A stretch of 64,000 nucleotides of DNA from Stenogyne calaminthoides (taxonomy: Eukaryota > Streptophyta > Magnoliopsida > Lamiales > Lamiaceae), in contig JBBCBC010000030.1 in NCBI GenBank assembly GCA_037126765.1, positions 186,001-250,000 of the forward strand. The letters run 5' to 3'. The notes beneath the pieces were generated by a model. It was not told where the DNA came from, did not search any database, and saw only the letters and a program-made list of their open reading frames with translations. The position numbers and the translations under genes are program-made. Below, piece after piece: positions 13,147 through 25,500 of this stretch. Within the stretch, counting starts at the first letter, position 1; every line of letters starts with the position of its first letter.

Positions 13147-14420
13147 TCAGCACAGGTAAACCTGAGATTGAGCAGCGATCGACCCGACCTAAAACCAGAC
13201 ACGACCCACGAAGAGCGCTACTGCGAGGGTCGTTTAACAAATGCTTCGTCGTTTAAGCTCTCCATGTAAACTTCAAAACCGGCTCCCTCCCACTTGAAAA
13301 ATTGAGACCTCGGATCAAGCGACAAGGCCAAACAATGCAAAAAATACACTCGTTTTAGCCATCTCTATAAGCAGAGATGAACAAAAAGCCAGTCAGGCTG
13401 CACTTTGAGAAGGACCGACTCCTTGGTTCAAATTCCAAAAAAGGAAAGTTCCATTTTGGATGAATGACGTTTTGGTATTTGGCTCGGCAGAACACCTTTG
13501 AATCTCGATTTAGGCTTCACGCTAGGTAATCCGGCGCTCTGGCGGATTTCAGCTCCTGAAATCTCTCGAAAAACATAGCCACGACGTTTATTTGTGTATG
13601 CAGGCGAGAACTCGATTCTTGCCCCAAATTAAGCGTCGAAACCGTCAAACATCTCTCTACAAACAAATGATTCATAAGCAAAACATACATGATTAGGCCT
13701 CCAAAACGTCACACCTGGCTGAATAGAACTAGCACCAACACCCAAATCCCAGCCAGCACAATCCATCTCATTAATCATCAAGCGAAGCAGAAACTCGAAC
13801 GGATTTCATCAGCGTGTTGTTACAAATGATATAAAATGGCTCGGCCTCAAGCTTCGATAATCGTGCATTATCGAGTTCCCCCCAACGTAACATCTTTTTA
13901 AAAACCTCGTTTTCATTCTCCGATTCGCCAACTTCTCCCTCGAACGTGATCTCGGAATCTTTAAGTTTGAGCTGAGAATCGAGGCTTCTTGTTTTGTGAT
14001 CTCGTAAGTCTTGAGGAGATACTCTTGCTCCTGGACTTGGGATCTTGCGAAGTAGTCTCCGGAGACGGCTCGTCCACCTCGTTCTTCAAGTGACACGTTC
14101 AACTCCGAAACCTTCTTCAGCTCCGCCCACTTCACCGTCCGCCATTTGAATGCCATCCGGCGTGCGTAAGGAGTCTCTTGCTGCATGCTGCAGCGCGCGC
14201 GATACGCTGCTTTAATAAACGACACTTTTTAAACACCCTAGCAAGGAAAGCCGCTTTAACCGCATGATCGGTTATAGGAGTATCGGTACTACTGCTTGAT
14301 CAATTCTCTTCGTATCGTCGGGCGAACACCTTTTTATATCGATTTTTCCCAGAACCTTAGCCGAAATACGGGCCAAACAGCTCTTTTAAGGCGTAACATA
14401 GAATAGCTAACAGAATCCAT
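13147..14420 (-). pseudogene. GIL1-like (DUF641) gene broken by many small indels
   Basis: Reading the minus strand across frames gives a nearly complete GRAVITROPIC IN THE LIGHT 1 family protein (about 424 codons; family usually 420-560, intronless). Pieces in order: HAVKAAFLARVF and SFIKAAY; ELKKVSEL; SQVQEQEYLLKTYEITK; LKLKDSEITF; SENENEVF; ARLS; PSHFI; then MDCAGWDLGVGASSIQPGVT and FAYESFVCREMFDGFD in one frame, a DUF641 core signature. C-terminal pieces are FERFQELKSA, IHPKMELSFFG, FALF, IFQVGGS and QSQVYLC. GIL1 proteins act in phytochrome-dependent randomisation of hypocotyl growth direction. At least ten frame changes occur, yet residues between them are well conserved, so sequence error is a serious alternative to a true pseudogene. 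No single open frame spans the gene. Confidence 0.85.
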
Positions 14421-14457
14421 CTGATTCAAGACCAAAACAGAGCGGTGAGTGATGAAG

Positions 14458-14469
14458 GTTTATATATAG
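14458..14469 (-). promoter_or_regulatory. TATA box of the GIL1-like gene
   Basis: On the minus strand the sequence reads CTATATATAAAC, a strong plant TATA box about 40 bp upstream of the ATG at 14420. The promoter looks intact even though the coding region is not. Confidence 0.55.
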
Positions 14470-15253
14470 AAAGTATAAAATATAACAGATAAGGAAAGAA
14501 TAGCAATAATGGTGAATAAATAGTTAAATACAAAACAGAATATGAAGGACAATGATGAATACAATAACTATGCACAATGAGTGTGTTTCATTAAAAGAAA
14601 AAAAAATGGATGCTTTATCTCATAGATCGAGGCTATTAAAGGTATGTGCAAATTCTTTTGTTTTTTAGCCTAAAGAAAAGTTGACTCGACTCAACGGGAA
14701 GAAAAGAGCAAAAAGATGTCGAACAAATCAAGTTATTCGATATTAGATTAGAAATTACATCATAATTGGATGAATTCCGGATTTTATGCTATAATATAGT
14801 GTATATAGTTTCAATAGGTCTAAATAAAAAAAAATCTATATATAAATCCATCATGTTTTACCTCAATTGACATAAATATCAAGAAAGGTCCGAAAAGAAA
14901 AAAATATACATAAACAAGTGAAAATATTAAAAGCGCTTAGTTGACGGATTATTTATGTAGACGAACAATGTAGGCTTTGAAAGTTCAATAACATTTCAAA
15001 CAAGTTTGGAATATTGTATGTTCAACTCGGCTCGATTTGTTTACTAAAAAAGATGAAGCCATAGGAGTAAAGTGCTTTATGAATATTCTATTAATCTAGA
15101 GCAATGTTTGACAACAGAATAATAACAAAATCCATGCTACAGCACTTTCTATATGAACACATACGTGAATCTCAAATCTCATGATCCTAACAAAATGGTT
15201 ATTTTAAGACAGCTACAGCTTGCAGCAATTAAAAAGATATGGAGTATAATATC
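14470..15253. other. Upstream region of the GIL1-like gene, no gene seen
   Basis: AT-rich sequence without recognisable coding potential or element ends. Confidence 0.5.
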
Positions 15254-15706
15254 GAGTCGAATCCCACAAAGATATATACGTGGAGGAAATAAATCATGAG
15301 ATGGTAAGGTTCGATAATTTTTTGAACAAATTCCAAAAGAAACTAGCCGTTAAAAGCCCAATTAAGGTGCATTAAAACGCGTTCACGCCACCAAAAAGGC
15401 GAAAAATAATAAATTAAGCTACATGCACGTGCTATATTAGGGTTTTATTATGATCGATTACCTATCCAATTTCTCATCGAAGTTCGAATCCCACAAAGAT
15501 ATATCGTGGAGGAAATAAATCATGAGATGTAATATTTTAAATAAATTCCCAAAAAAAACTAGCCGTTAAAAAAGCCCAATTAAAGGCGCATTAATGCGTT
15601 CACGCTGCCAAAAGGCGAAAAATAATAGATTAACTACATGCCGTGCTATATAGCCTATATTAGGTTTTTTATTATGATACGGTTACCTATCAATTTCGCC
15701 AATACA
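15254..15706. repeat. Imperfect tandem duplication, about 225-bp unit
   Basis: Two adjacent copies (about 15,254-15,480 and 15,481-15,706) share, in order, CGAATCCCACAAAGATATAT, GGAGGAAATAAATCATGAGA, ACTAGCCGTTAAAA, GCCCAATTAA, GCGTTCACG, AAGGCGAAAAATAATA, GTGCTATAT and TTTTATTATGAT. They differ mainly by one- or two-base gaps. This may be a real tandem duplication or one noisy read placed next to another version of the same locus. Confidence 0.75.
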
Positions 15707-16452
15707 AAAAAAGGAATGTGAGGGGGTTTTTTTATAACCCACGAGATTTATTTACTTGATGTAACATTATTTACTAATATAAGTATAATTATAATGTAAA
15801 TGTTGTCCCACCACAAAGACAAGACTAAATGATACACAAAAATTCAATTTGTCTGGTTTTTTTCCTTGTAAATACATAATGAATGTAGCTATGCATAATT
15901 GAATAAATTTTGGATGTTATTAGACAAACAATGTTTACCAATTAGGAACAACTATTTGTCAATTTTACATATTATTGGATTCTTGGGGCCCAAATATATA
16001 TGCAATCCAACTCCTAAAAGCATCACACAGTATTACAATATAGATGAGAACATAATCTATAAGGAAAGTCATACTTTTTGACACCATTTATCTCTCATAT
16101 GTCAGATATATGAGGTTGGTGTATCTTGGCTAGATCACCGCATTTTAAAATTGTGCGTAACTTGTTATCTTGAAAATACAATTTTTTTTTACTAAACCGC
16201 TAAGAACTATTTTTTTCATATTAATAATTGCACATTCAATGTAAATAAGTTGCACTTTTAAGTATATCGAGTTCGCATGATTTTAAAACACGAGCATACG
16301 GCGGTGCTAACAATACATAAAAGATTTAATTCCAGATATATCACTGACACGAAATTCACATGGGTCCTTGATGATTTCACATCAACGGTCCACATTTAAT
16401 GATATCCCCACACTATGTCCAACGGATAAAAAAAAGCCACACACAACCCTAT
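15707..16452. other. Intergenic DNA up to the gap
   Basis: AT-rich. About 16,150-16,265 carries degenerate copies of the dispersed repeat words (ATTGCAC, AAATAAGTTGCACTTTT). No gene seen. Confidence 0.5.
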
Positions 16453-16952
16453 NNNNNNNNNNNNNNNNNNNNNNNNNNNNNNNNNNNNNNNNNNNNNNNN
16501 NNNNNNNNNNNNNNNNNNNNNNNNNNNNNNNNNNNNNNNNNNNNNNNNNNNNNNNNNNNNNNNNNNNNNNNNNNNNNNNNNNNNNNNNNNNNNNNNNNNN
16601 NNNNNNNNNNNNNNNNNNNNNNNNNNNNNNNNNNNNNNNNNNNNNNNNNNNNNNNNNNNNNNNNNNNNNNNNNNNNNNNNNNNNNNNNNNNNNNNNNNNN
16701 NNNNNNNNNNNNNNNNNNNNNNNNNNNNNNNNNNNNNNNNNNNNNNNNNNNNNNNNNNNNNNNNNNNNNNNNNNNNNNNNNNNNNNNNNNNNNNNNNNNN
16801 NNNNNNNNNNNNNNNNNNNNNNNNNNNNNNNNNNNNNNNNNNNNNNNNNNNNNNNNNNNNNNNNNNNNNNNNNNNNNNNNNNNNNNNNNNNNNNNNNNNN
16901 NNNNNNNNNNNNNNNNNNNNNNNNNNNNNNNNNNNNNNNNNNNNNNNNNNNN
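16453..16952. other. Assembly gap, exactly 500 N
   Basis: A run of exactly 500 N is a placeholder scaffold gap, so its true length is unknown. Any frame reported across it is meaningless. The missing 3' part of the PEP carboxylase gene would be expected in or beyond it. Confidence 0.99.
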
Positions 16953-17366
16953 CATTAACATTCAATTGTTAGATATATTAGTCCGGTAACTGGCGCATGA
17001 AATTGAAACATCGGTTAGTGTCGAATAAATGTCAAAAAATAAAAAGTTACAAGATTATTTTCAATTGAAATGACCCAATTGAAACAAAATAAAGTTAACC
17101 GGGACTAAAACCCACATTACAGCTTTATTTAACTAGGAGGATCCATATCATTTTGTTTAAACACATTTTCCAAATTATAAAATAAAAATGATTAAATGAG
17201 AACCAGAACCTGCTCAACGTTGGTGAAATAATCAAAACATTTAGAATATCAACCGATATGGGATAAAAGCAGTCAATGTTAGAAAAAAACTGATAGAAAG
17301 CTGGTAATGAAAAGAAAGTTAACAAGTTTGTCGATTGTAACTAGGTTTAACTAATAACAAGGTTAC

Positions 17367-19494
17367 CTGGAAATACTTCCATCTCTCCTAGAAAGACTTG
17401 TGGAGTTCCTCAGCTCGGACCTGGCTTCAAATAGATTTATACATGGACATCTGCAGAGAGTCGGTATTAGCAAGGAAAGCATAGTAGAAAGAGCAGCATT
17501 ACAAAAGAAATGAAAAGAGTACTATCAAACATAAGATCCTCTATTTGGGAATAAGTATAGGTTAGCAATATCATTAGGATATGCTTACATCTCTAGTCAC
17601 TTCAGGAGTTACCACTTAGTTTCCTGCAAATAGATGTCTCAAATATGATTCAATAAAGTTGCCTTTTTTATTTATATAGACAGTAAAATGATAAAATAAA
17701 GTCATCTGATCCACCATCAATTGGATTAGAGGAGCATTATACGAATCTAAGCCTAGATTAATTCCAATATGTTTAAGTGCCGTATCCACTTCTGACGCAG
17801 AAACTTGAGGACACACCTTTCCAGGTGTTTCGTGAAAATAACTCATCCTGCCTCATCTCTCTTGAGGGCAAGTCGATCCTCCAGTTTCATCAGTTAACAG
17901 CTCAGATCTGCTAGTATACAAGAATAAATCATAAATTAACAGTCTAAATTCTTATATAATATGATTATAGACACTGAAAAATTAATTTAGGCTAATAAAC
18001 TGATAATTTACCTCCCTCTACCATCTCATCAAGCTCTTATTTTAATCATCGGAAAAGCAATGTCTTTTTATATTATGAGAGCTATGATTCGAATCCTGAT
18101 CGCCAGTTCATAATATAATAGAGTTTTTTTCAAAGAATTAACCAAATTTAAAACTCAAAAACTCGTACAAGTGATACTTTACAGGTTTTTGTGATAATAA
18201 AAATTCAAAACTATCACGTTTCACGCAGAGAATGGTCTCGTACAGGACTTTTCAAATGCGTCAAATAAAAGTGTACTGGTCAGGTATTGAATTGTTTTCT
18301 TTAAAAAGTTTTAGTCTCTGTTAGTATTAGATTATTTTCACTGAAAGTATGTGTTCGCTTGCGTACAAGTTATCCTGAGAGTGTTACCCATTTGACCACA
18401 AGTATACATACAAAATGTGGTCGGTATAAGCAGATATTCCGTGCTTCTGGAAACAACGATCTTACGTACAGACTGAGTAGGATGTGCTGTAAGCCGGATC
18501 GAGAGTCCTGATTCTTCAAGGCATCGAAAACCTCCTGTAGGGACTTCTTCAAATCGCCCGACGAGCCTCTTCAAGTCTCTTCTATGCCGGACTCAGTAGT
18601 TGCGTTGCTCTCGTCCGTATAATCTCCTTCTTCTTCTTGTTCCTCAGCCTTGATAAGCAATCTAGAACCTCCTCAGCCAAATTTTGCCAGGTTAACATAT
18701 TGGAGAAAGCTGTTGTAACAAATCGAATCTACCCGGATCAAACTTGTCAACACATTTCCGAGCTCTTCTTTCGGATCGTGTTTGCTCTCATACTCCGGAA
18801 GGCTCGTAACACTCTTGCACCTACAATACAGAATTGCGAATCTTAAATAAAACCATTGTTATAAGATCAATTTTGCTACAACAATCAAATAATCGTCACG
18901 AATTTCCGCGAAAATAGCTACCGAGGTTTCAATTGGTTATTATTATCATCATGATCATCTACTAACATAAAAACAACAACTTTTCCAAATCTCATTTAAA
19001 ATTCAACCAGAACCGCAAGGACTAAGGCAAACCTTCAATAGAGCGAAAAATGTCAAAAAAACTGAACCACAAATAACTAACATGAATAACTAAATCTGTA
19101 ACAAGCTCACTCTTTAAAACTAACAAAAAAAAATCAATCTTTACTTCCAAACAAAAATCAGAATCATATTTCGATATCTTCGATGCTACACTAAATGAAT
19201 CACACTATCAAGATCAAAACTTCAACCCCATATGATCATAATAATCAAATCAACACTCAATTCAAGCACAACAAACTCAAATCCTAAATCTCAATCCCCA
19301 AAACAAAAACATAAAAACACTCACAGTTTCCCTAAGATCTTCACCGTGCAAATCCTGAAGAATATCAAGAAACCGATCCAAAAAGCAGGAGCATCATACT
19401 CAACCAGTTTATCATCATCTGAAACTTTTCCAGGCATAAAAGCCTCAACTGAGGCATCAATTGGTGCCATCTTCTCTATATTTCTTGTCGCCAT
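17367..19494 (-). pseudogene. Phosphoenolpyruvate carboxylase, 5' part only, indel-ridden
   Basis: This is plant-type cytosolic PEPC, which makes oxaloacetate from PEP and bicarbonate. Exon 1 (19494-19325) starts MATRNIEK, then PGKVSDDDKLVEYDAP and DRFLDILQDLHGEDLRET, and is clean. Exon 2 (from 18820) yields, across shifting frames, VQECYEP, SKHDPK, NVLTSL, NLAEEV, DESNATTES, KRLVG, SPQEVFDALKNQ and the conserved TAHPTQSVR. Later pieces are MSYFHET, VDTALKHIGIN, YNAPLIQ (17,850-17,700), VTPEVTRDV (about 17,610-17,585) and VRAEELHKS (about 17,420). The catalytic two-thirds of the roughly 965-residue enzyme is missing toward the N gap. Many single-base gaps break the frame from exon 2 on. The N-terminal phosphorylation serine (usual SIDAQLR context) reads as proline (APIDAS), so a diverged or non-functional copy is possible. 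Confidence 0.85.
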
Positions 19495-19531
19495 TCAACT
19501 CCACTTTCACAATCCCAAATAGGACAACTCC

Positions 19532-19693
19532 CTGCAAAAAGGGACCCTTTAATTTTGCAATTTTCCACCAAAAAGCATTAAAAAATCTGACAACGACCCA
19601 AAACAGAATATTTCACAAAAGCAGAGTTTTCGTTCATGCAAGCCCTGATTGCAAACATAAGGCATTATCAAATGGTGATTATGGTGTGATTAC
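19532..19693 (-). other. 5'-leader intron of the PEPC gene
   Basis: On the minus strand, donor CAG|GTAATC (exon end 19694) and acceptor TTTTTGCAG (exon start 19531) bound a 162-bp intron between the promoter and the PEPC start at 19494. Leader introns are common in plant PEPC genes. Both splice sites look good. Confidence 0.55.
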
Positions 19694-19783
19694 CTGAATC
19701 TGGGTCACTGAGATTCTTGATGAAGAGGGATCAGAGAGAGAAAAAACAGAAGTGTTTAGTGATCCAAAGCTGAAGCAGAGGCG

Positions 19784-19854
19784 ATTATTTATAGGCGAAA
19801 AAAATTATAAAATTGAAATGAATTTGTGTTCCTTTTTTTTGGGTTCCACGTGGA
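19784..19854 (-). promoter_or_regulatory. PEPC promoter: TATA box and palindromic G-box
   Basis: On the minus strand a TATA box (CCTATAAATA, about 19,785-19,794) is preceded about 50 bp upstream by the 10-bp palindrome TTCCACGTGGAA core CACGTG (19847-19852). G-boxes bind bZIP and bHLH factors and often give light or ABA response. Position relative to the leader exon fits a real promoter; regulation is inferred. Confidence 0.55.
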
Positions 19855-22320
19855 AAAAAATTAAAATTCATTTTCTATTGCTACGGTGTGTAATCTGTTT
19901 TGGGGATTTTCCATTGCGACGTCGGTTGGTGGGTTAATTGGACGCGGCATGAAGGGAATCAGATAGAATATTCAGATAGAATATTCTTTCGCTGTTGATT
20001 AAATCTTGTGACTATCGCGAATTTCATTTTATAAAATCGAAATTATTTTTATTCGAATAGTATAATACAATTAAATCATATTTAATCGTATTTAAGTAAA
20101 GTATCCACAATTTCATTAAAATTTTATGAAATGTTCAACATATATGTACCTTGAAAAGTGCAATTTTTTTACTGTTAATGAGTTGATGTTTTGGCGTAAA
20201 TAAATTGAGCGTTTTTAAAAATAAATTACTAGCGTTTAAAAAATACGTTTTGAATTAAAATGTGCTGAAATACACACACAAGTGTTTGTTCAATTAATTA
20301 AACATTTTTTCCATTTCATTAAAAAAATTGGAATTATTAATCTAGCGTAGCGTGTTTTGAAGCTTATTTAAAACGAACTAGAAAGTTATTTTTGAAAACT
20401 TATATTTTGAAAATAAGTCTTTGAAAGTATTTTTAAGTGTTTAACTGTAGCCATGTCGATATTGAGAACTTTGTGTAGAATTGTCTTCTTTGTAAGCCCC
20501 ATTAAACGAAGTCTTCAATTTTTATATATATTAAAATTTTGTAGTTTTTCTAGACATTTTATTTTTAGAAGAGTTGATTTACTTCATCCATGCATTGTAT
20601 GGGATATTTGTGGGTTGATGGAACCTATATTCTACTATTTTTGTTTTATTGAATTTTAAAACAATTATTAAACCTCTCATTTTACAGGTTTAATAATAAA
20701 CTTGTCCTCAAATTAGTAATAATATTTTCATTTATTTATTATACGAAATTTGATGGCAAAAAAAATATATATATTAGACATTTTAGGTGTTGGACCAACT
20801 CTACATATGGCGATTTTGGACTATGCTTAGCTTAAGTGACGTACTAGGACGATATATAATCTAAAATTTTAAAATACAGATTTCATACTCCAAAATGAAA
20901 TTTTAGTTTTCTATTTAAAAAACATGTTTAAGTTAAAAAACAAACTTGTAGAAAAAATTCGTCTGAGATTGTTGAAGTGGGCGACAAACACATTTAGATT
21001 CGTTGGCGGGTAACTTTGATCAATCCAGTCCTCTTTTAGATCCTATTTATTATCTTTCCTTGTATAGATTCCCTAAATCAACTCTAGCCTTAGTGAATAT
21101 TGTGGGGATTTCCTCTGGGGGGTTGTGAGCTCAAGAGTAAAATTCCTTAGGTAAAAATGGGGGAAGTTTGCAAAGGGAAAGACAAAGGGTGGTGGCGAAT
21201 AGGTAAAAATGAGCAGGTTTTTTAAAATATTAAACCCGGAGAACAAAAACAAAGGAGATCGAAGTGAAAACATGATCTTGGATCATGGCGAAGAACAAAT
21301 AGAAAGTAACATTCCTTTCTTGAAATTGCTAAAAATTACCGAATAGATTCATAGTTTCGATTTCTTAGTCTCTAGTGATTTTATTTTTTTTACTGGGTCT
21401 CTAGTGAATTTGATAGACGAAAGATAGACTTTACTTTGATGATTTTTATAATTGGAGTCACAATTACTCTATTATTTTAATTTGTAGGCGTAGTCTTGTA
21501 CTTCATATTTTTACTTAATATAATTTTATTGGTTGTTCAAAAAAAATTGCATTTTATGTAAAACTATTTATGTTTAAAATTTCATTGGAGTTGCATAATA
21601 CCTTTTAATGCATCAAAATATTGTCAAATAATTAATAATGTTAATTGAAAATATTGATCAGCTAATATTAAAAATATATACTTGTCTAATTATATGGTGC
21701 AATTAGTATGTATAAGTATTTGTCTAAATTTTTTATTATAAATGTAAATTAATGTATGATTTCGTATTTTATTTTTATATTTTTTACAATGTAGAATCGA
21801 GTTGGATTGCCACTAAAACAAATTGTCCCTTTATCAACAAAAGTACAACATTGATGTAATAAAATAAACACAGAAATATACAACATTATTTTTTACTGCA
21901 TAGAAAATCCAAGCTGGATTGCACTAAAACAGATTGTACTTTCATCAACAAAAAGTACACAGGTCAAGACAAAAAGTGGTGAAATGAAAACATAATATGA
22001 CTTTTGCTTGTTTGATGTTATTCTGATAAAATATTGTCTCGTATCTAAATGAAAATATATATATGTATTAATATTTTTCATACTTATAAAACATTAAGAT
22101 AAAATAAGAGTATTAAAATAGTGGAACCAAATTAAAAACATGGATCCAAAACACAAGAAATTCCGACTTTTAAAATAGTGGAAAAAAAAAAAAAATTAAA
22201 AATTAATATTGAAAGTATAATTTCACGAAAAAATCCACCCGATTATAAATAATTTCCTTTTTAAACAAAAAATTTTCTATTGTCACATATTTGCTTCCTT
22301 CAAAAATACCTATTAAATAT
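19855..22320. other. Gene-free AT-rich DNA
   Basis: No coding region recognised. Degenerate copies of the AAATAAATTG/GTGCAATTTTT words occur near 20,150-20,280. Confidence 0.5.
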
Positions 22321-22594
22321 TATCTCCGTTTTAATTTTTGATTGGTCAAATAATGTGAACATGAAGATTAAGAAAAAAGTGGGAAATAATAGTATTTAAT
22401 GGTGTAAAGTTGATAAAGTGAGTTTGGTTGAGAGAAATAATATTATTAAATGGTGTAAAGTAGATTTGGTGAAGAAAATAATAGTAATAGTATTGAAAGT
22501 TCATTATTTTTCTTTTTTGGAAATGATCAAATAAAATAAAGAGCGATTATTTTTTTGAAAATGAAAAAATCAAAATTAGACGGAAGAATTAGTA
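22321..22594. mobile_element. Mariner-type (Stowaway-like) MITE
   Basis: The left end CTCCGTTTTAATTTTTG and the right end CAAAATTAGACGGAAG are inverted repeats about 270 bp apart, starting and ending near TA. The CTCCGT...ACGGAG terminal pattern is that of plant Tc1/mariner MITEs. The interior (repeated words around TGGTGTAAAGT) is non-coding. Confidence 0.6.
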
Positions 22595-25500
22595 CTATGA
22601 CCAAACAAAGATTCTCTTAAAAATATGGCTTTGTTCATTCATGCCACCCAATCCACTCACTCTAACCCATGTATTTTCTTAAAAATAATATATGGATACT
22701 TTAGAAATAAAAAATGAAAAAAAAATCAAAAAAATATAAATATTGAAATAAAAAAAAAAATGAAAAAAAGGAGAAAAGAAAAGCAGCAGCATGAGTCACA
22801 CCTTCACCAGTTATCACTTGTATCTGGTTAGATGCCATAGTAATGCATCTACAAATTATATTAATTATGTACATATATAATAGCACTTTAATTAAGTCAT
22901 CATTGAATTTGTAATAAAATTTATGTGAAGGGCGATTCTTTTAAAAAAAAAAACTCTATAAAATTATGCATACATATCGTAAGGCAAGACAATAATATAA
23001 ATCAATACCCATTTTATATCTAAAGTGTTAAATCGTTAATGTTTAAATTATATTTTTGTTTGACAATAAAATAAATGCCATCCTGGCCAAATGTGCCTCT
23101 TAGTAATTAACCCAAATATTTTTCGAGCCTTTTTCTTTAATTGAACAGCATATTTGAGGACATCATACGTTGAGCAATTATTTCTAGCAACTCGAATAAA
23201 TAGAATTCATAGGGATTATTATAAATGAATGGTTGTAATTTCTGAGGATTTAATAATGGACAAGGAATCCATCTTTTCCATGTGAGTGTTGCATTATTAT
23301 TATTATTATGTGGTATATTAATTTTGTGATGAATAATGGAATCAATAGATAATAGTTAAACAGCGATTTATAATCACAAATCATGGGCTTAGTACGCAAA
23401 TGTATATAAATAGATTGCCCAGAGGCCCAACTTTTTTGTTAAAAATGTAAAGGGCTGAAATTGACATTGAAAAATGTTAGACAATGCATATATAGTTAAT
23501 GTAGCTCAATCTAATTTGTAGAAAAGTAAGTTTCATCTACTTAAAATTAAAAACTGATGGGATAGTCTTGTTTTTAACCAAATTATATATAAATAGCTAG
23601 AATCAGTCTTTTTTTTTAAATAAGAAATCATTATTTTAACTACTTTCATATTTTTTATGTGAAAAAAAGATTGGACTGGCCAGTCTGCCCTTATGGGTGG
23701 GACTATTCATTTCAATCAAAATTTCAAGAGCAAAGTCTCGTATACATTAGTTGATCGATACAATTGTTTAATTATAACAAATAATATTAAGCAATTAAAA
23801 TCATTAATATTAACCAATTAATTATAATTTAGTTCTAATTGATATTATGCCTTTGACATCTTATCAATTAAAAGACAAGAATCTCTTGTGTACCACATGC
23901 ATCAATAAAATTGGTGCAATTTAATTTTAGGAGTTCTTTTATAAAAAAAAAAAATTAATTTTAGTTTTCTTTTTAACTTTAATTTCGGTTTTAGTTTTTT
24001 TTTTTTAAGCCGGACTGGCCCGCGTAGAGTAGTTCATGGTTCACTCGGCCCAAGTGGTTCATGGTTCGTCCGGTCCGAATGGTTCATTGTTTAGGGGTTA
24101 GAGTTTGGAGTGCATAGTTCATCCACATTAAAATTAAATTCATTCGGTGACCAATTTGCATGAGGAGATCAACTCCAATTAAAATACTCCTCTCTTCAAA
24201 TAAATTGTTTTCTGAGTATTTTAATTTTATACATATACTTAAAAATGACATTCATCGATGATCAACAAAAACGTGATTAAGTCATTTTTTGTTCGATTTT
24301 AATTTTCATTTTTGTTTGATATTTTTTGTAATATTTTAATAGATTAAATTTAAAAAATTCATCAAATTCTCTGTTTTTTTTAATGGATATTAAAAGGAAA
24401 AGATTTCATAGGGAAGAGAATTGATTCATCATTCATTGAACAATGCTAGCTAAATAATATTTTTGTTTGTATTTTCTAACTTCAATAATTGCTCATTTTT
24501 AATTGAACGTCGTTGACTACAGATTACAGCCATTGCCATTCTTTATTTTGATTATAGTGTATGTTAGTTTTAAACGCCGTATTTCAAATATGGAAAAACA
24601 ATATCATTATTGACTTATCAAATTATTTATCAATTATTGCACGTCAATTGTCTAGAATTATTGACTTATCAAATCATTGCACGTTTTTATTGCTCGTGGT
24701 TTCAAAGATCGAACTCATATATGATGTAGTAGTCATTTGAGAATTGAGATGTTTTAAAAAAAAATCGTTTTTATTTGAAATGCGTATACCTCTTAAACTA
24801 ACCATAAAATAAGAATGAGCCCGTCATCTCACGCAAGAATCGTTTGTAAAAAATATAAATTCAATCATATGCTCTTTTAATGGGAATATATGGCAATTAA
24901 AAAAGTGAAATTTTATCAAGATATATATTCCATTTAGTGTGATGACATAATTAGATAAGACAAAACGACATTTGAAAAAAAAATAGAAAGAAAAGTTGAA
25001 TAAAATTTTTGATTTGTATCTTAATTCGATTAACATCTGTAGATTATAAGACATTTAGAAATGTGCGAAACATTATATGTTAAAAGTGCGATTTATTTAC
25101 ACAAAAAAGTGCAACTATTAATATGGAAGTATAGTTGCATGCTTCTGTTTGAAATAATTGCACGCTTCTAAAATCTGTTTATGGGTATGCGGTCTTTTAA
25201 TATCTTGGCATTAGACTACTCACTCTTTTGGATTGAATGCTTTCTTTTGAATCGAGTTCACATATAATTAATTTTTAGACAATGATATATATATATATAT
25301 ATATATATAATGATACTTAAAAAAAATCATATAAATTCATGTTAAGAAAAAATTTGTCTTTTGAAAGTAAAACATCGTATGTGCAAGTGGATTTGATTAA
25401 TCAGTACAATATAACACACTTTGTTGTGCAATTTTATTGTATAACATCATATTTCTCCCTTGGTCTCATTTGAATTACAATTATTTTTTGAAATGTTTAG

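Noticed and set aside
13809..14225. 138-codon frame as an independent novel gene
   Set aside because: It begins at a non-ATG codon and is one frame of the GIL1-like gene; family text moves to other frames before and after.
16368..16989. Long open frames on both strands across the N run
   Set aside because: They consist of translated N and have no meaning.
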